Assembly (NCBI RefSeq): GCF_000725495.1
Contig: NZ_JNZD01000005.1
Coordinates: 124,001 to 188,000 of the forward strand
Reading direction: 5' to 3'
Length of the DNA stretch: 64,000 nucleotides
Origin: Streptomyces aureus
Lineage (GTDB): Bacteria > Actinomycetota > Actinomycetes > Streptomycetales > Streptomycetaceae
Part shown: positions 62,222 through 64,000 of the stretch, in pieces
How the letters are laid out: each line of letters begins with the position of its first letter
Numbering within the stretch: the first letter of the stretch is position 1
The notes under the pieces: model-generated
What the model was told of the DNA's origin: nothing
Database searches by the model: none
What the model saw: only the letters and a program-made list of their open reading frames with translations
Position numbers and translations under genes: made by a program

Positions 62222-64000
62222 CTACGCCTCCGGCAGCCGCTCCAGCTGGGTCTGGATGCGGGCGATGTCCTCGTCAGCCTTCGCGAGCCGGCCGCGGATC
62301 TTGTCCACGACGTTGTCCGGAGCCTTGGCGAGGAACGCCTCGTTGCCGAGCTTGGCGTTGGCCTGGGCCTTCTCCTTCTCGGCGGCGGCGAGGTCCTTGG
62401 CCAGCCGCTTGCGCTCCGCGGCGACGTCGATGGTGCCCGACAGGTCGAGCGCGACCGTGGCGCCCGCCACCGGCAGCGTCGCCGTGGCCGAGAAGCCCTC
62501 GCCCTCCGGCTGGAGGCGCAGCAGCTGGCGGATGGCCGCCTCGTGCGGGGCGAGCGCCGTCCCGTCGAGGGTCAGCCGGGCCGGGACCCGCTGGCCGGGC
62601 TGGAGGCCCTGGTCGGCGCGGAAGCGGCGGACCTCCGTGATGACCTGCTGGAGCTTCTCGATCTCCTGCTCGGCGGCCTCGTCGCGGAAGCCGCTGTCCT
62701 TGGGCCAGTCGGCGATGACGACCGACTCGCCGCCGGTGAGCGTCGTCCACAGCGTCTCGGTGACGAAGGGGACGATCGGGTGGAGGAGACGGAGGGTGAC
62801 GTCCAGGACCTCGCCGAGGACCCGGCCGGAGACCTTCGCGGGCTCGCCGCCGGCCATGAACGTGGTCTTGGACAGCTCGACGTACCAGTCGAAGACCTCG
62901 TCCCACGCGAAGTGGTAAAGGGCGTCGGAGAGCTTCGCGAACTGGAAGTCCTCGTAGAACGCGTCGACTTCGGCGATGGTCTCGTTGAGCCGGGAGAGGA
63001 TCCAGCGGTCGGTCGCCGACAGCTCCTCCGGCTCGGGCAGCGGACCCTCGACCGTCGCGCCGTTCATCAGCGCGAAGCGGGTGGCGTTCCAGATCTTGTT
63101 GGCGAAGTTCCGGGAGGCCTGGACCCAGTCCTCTCCGATCGGCACGTCGGTACCGGGGTTGGCGCCCTTGGCGAGGGTGAAGCGGACGGCGTCGGAGCCG
63201 TACTTGTCCATCCAGTCGAGCGGGTCGACGACGTTGCCGAAGGACTTCGACATCTTCTTGCCGCGCTCGTCGCGGACCAGGCCGGTGAGGGCGATGGTCT
63301 TGAACGGGACCTCGCCGTCCATCGCGTACAGGCCGAACATCATCATCCGGGCGACCCAGAAGAAGATGATGTCGTGGCCGGTGAGCAGGACATCGGTCGA
63401 GTAGAACTTCTGCAGGTCGGGGGTGTTCTCCGGCCAGCCCAGCGTGGAGAACGGCCACAGGCCGGAGGAGAACCAGGTGTCGAGGACGTCGGTGTCCTGC
63501 GTCCAGCCCTCACCCGTGGGCGGCTCCTCGTCGGGTCCGACGCAGACGACCTGTCCCTCGGGCCCGTACCAGACCGGGATGCGGTGCCCCCACCACAACT
63601 GGCGCGAGATGCACCAGTCGTGCATGTTGTCGACCCAGTCGAAGTAGCGCTTCGACATGTCGGCGGGATGGATGGCGACCCGGCCGTCGCGGACCGCGTC
63701 ACCGGCGGCCTGCGCCAGCGGGGCGACCTTGACCCACCACTGCATCGACAGGCGCGGCTCGACCGTCGTCCTGCAGCGCGAGCAGTGGCCCACGGAGTGG
63801 ACGTAGGGGCGCTTCTCGGCGACGATCCGGCCCTGCGAGCGCAGTGCGCCGACGATGGCGGAACGGGCCTCGAAGCGGTCGAGTCCCTGGAAGGGGCCGT
63901 GGACCGTGATGACGGCGCGCTCGTCCATGACCGTGATCGACTCCAGGCCGTGGCGCTGGCCGATCGCGAAGTCGTTCGCGTCGTGGGCGGGGGTGACCTT
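62222..64000 (-). CDS. valS: Valyl-tRNA synthetase, C-terminal part
   Basis: Open from the window edge to the stop at 62222, about 592 residues shown. The KMSKS catalytic motif (KKMSKSFGNVVDP), WCISRQLWWGHRIPVWY and the tRNA-binding helical region, then the C-terminal coiled-coil arm (AAEKEKAQANAKLGNEAF, about 60 residues) are present. ValRS charges tRNA-Val and edits Thr. The N-terminus with HIGH is beyond 64000. It ends the block on the right. Confidence 0.96.
   Translation of the reverse strand, partial: KVTPAHDANDFAIGQRHGLESITVMDERAVITVHGPFQGLDRFEARSAIVGALRSQGRIVAEKRPYVHSVGHCSRCRTTVEPRLSMQWWVKVAPLAQAAGDAVRDGRVAIHPADMSKRYFDWVDNMHDWCISRQLWWGHRIPVWYGPEGQVVCVGPDEEPPTGEGWTQDTDVLDTWFSSGLWPFSTLGWPENTPDLQKFYSTDVLLTGHDIIFFWVARMMMFGLYAMDGEVPFKTIALTGLVRDERGKKMSKSFGNVVDPLDWMDKYGSDAVRFTLAKGANPGTDVPIGEDWVQASRNFANKIWNATRFALMNGATVEGPLPEPEELSATDRWILSRLNETIAEVDAFYEDFQFAKLSDALYHFAWDEVFDWYVELSKTTFMAGGEPAKVSGRVLGEVLDVTLRLLHPIVPFVTETLWTTLTGGESVVIADWPKDSGFRDEAAEQEIEKLQQVITEVRRFRADQGLQPGQRVPARLTLDGTALAPHEAAIRQLLRLQPEGEGFSATATLPVAGATVALDLSGTIDVAAERKRLAKDLAAAEKEKAQANAKLGNEAFLAKAPDNVVDKIRGRLAKADEDIARIQTQLERLPEA

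Overview
The window is a stretch of actinobacterial chromosome, almost certainly Streptomyces. Codons are extremely G/C-biased at position three, many starts are GTG, and the mreBCD-pbp2-rodA division/spore-wall cluster, the obgE-rpmA-rplU-rne block and the rsfS-nadD block lie in the order I remember from the S. coelicolor core region around SCO2575-SCO2615. That comparison is from memory; no database search was made. Most genes are on the minus strand.

Regions, left to right. (1) 1-11.8 kb: two tiny zinc-ribbon proteins, a truncated tRNA-Ala 3' end, a histidine phosphatase, rsfS, a membrane protein with a degenerate LCP domain plus LytR_C domain, nadD, two one-helix micro-proteins, an M48 peptidase, two membrane proteins sharing a cytoplasmic motif, and proA and proB. 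(2) 12-23.6 kb: a cell-surface polymer block lying between proB and obgE: pyruvyl transferase, GT2 glycosyltransferase, membrane-anchored glycerophosphotransferase, a fused cytidylyltransferase/short-chain dehydrogenase (CDP-ribitol type), a PAPS sulfotransferase, a Tat-exported PhoD phosphatase and a secreted FG-GAP protein. (3) 23.8-31.4 kb: obgE, rpmA, rplU, a very large RNase E/G, and the TIGR03936 partner of a radical SAM protein. (4) 31.5-48.2 kb: an accessory block lying between that partner and its radical SAM gene. It holds a membrane protein built from seven copies of one motif, a GT2 enzyme, twin secreted collagen-like genes with matching promoters, leaders and terminators, a truncated tRNA-Cys 3' end, a phospholipase D-like remnant, an APC permease, CsbD, VOC proteins, a mycothiol-dependent isomerase-like protein, a lipoprotein, DUF4279, YciI and several unknown small ORFs. 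(5) 48.2-64 kb: radical SAM (TIGR03960-like), CYTH-CHAD protein, rodA, pbp2, mreD, mreC, mreB, ndk, a DUF4233 protein, folC and the C-terminal part of valS.

How it fits together: region 5 carries the elongation/spore-wall machinery, region 1 carries probable spore-wall accessory proteins, and region 2 looks like a phosphate-containing wall polymer pathway, so much of the window concerns the cell envelope. Region 4 looks like an accumulation site for acquired or lineage-specific genes.

Most notable are the duplicated collagen-like transcription units with a structured leader, the seven-repeat membrane protein, several minisatellites that sit on or just past stop codons, three neighbouring genes with a TANNNT-six-base-start arrangement suggesting leaderless mRNAs, and two minus-strand micro-ORFs with the same C-terminal tail.
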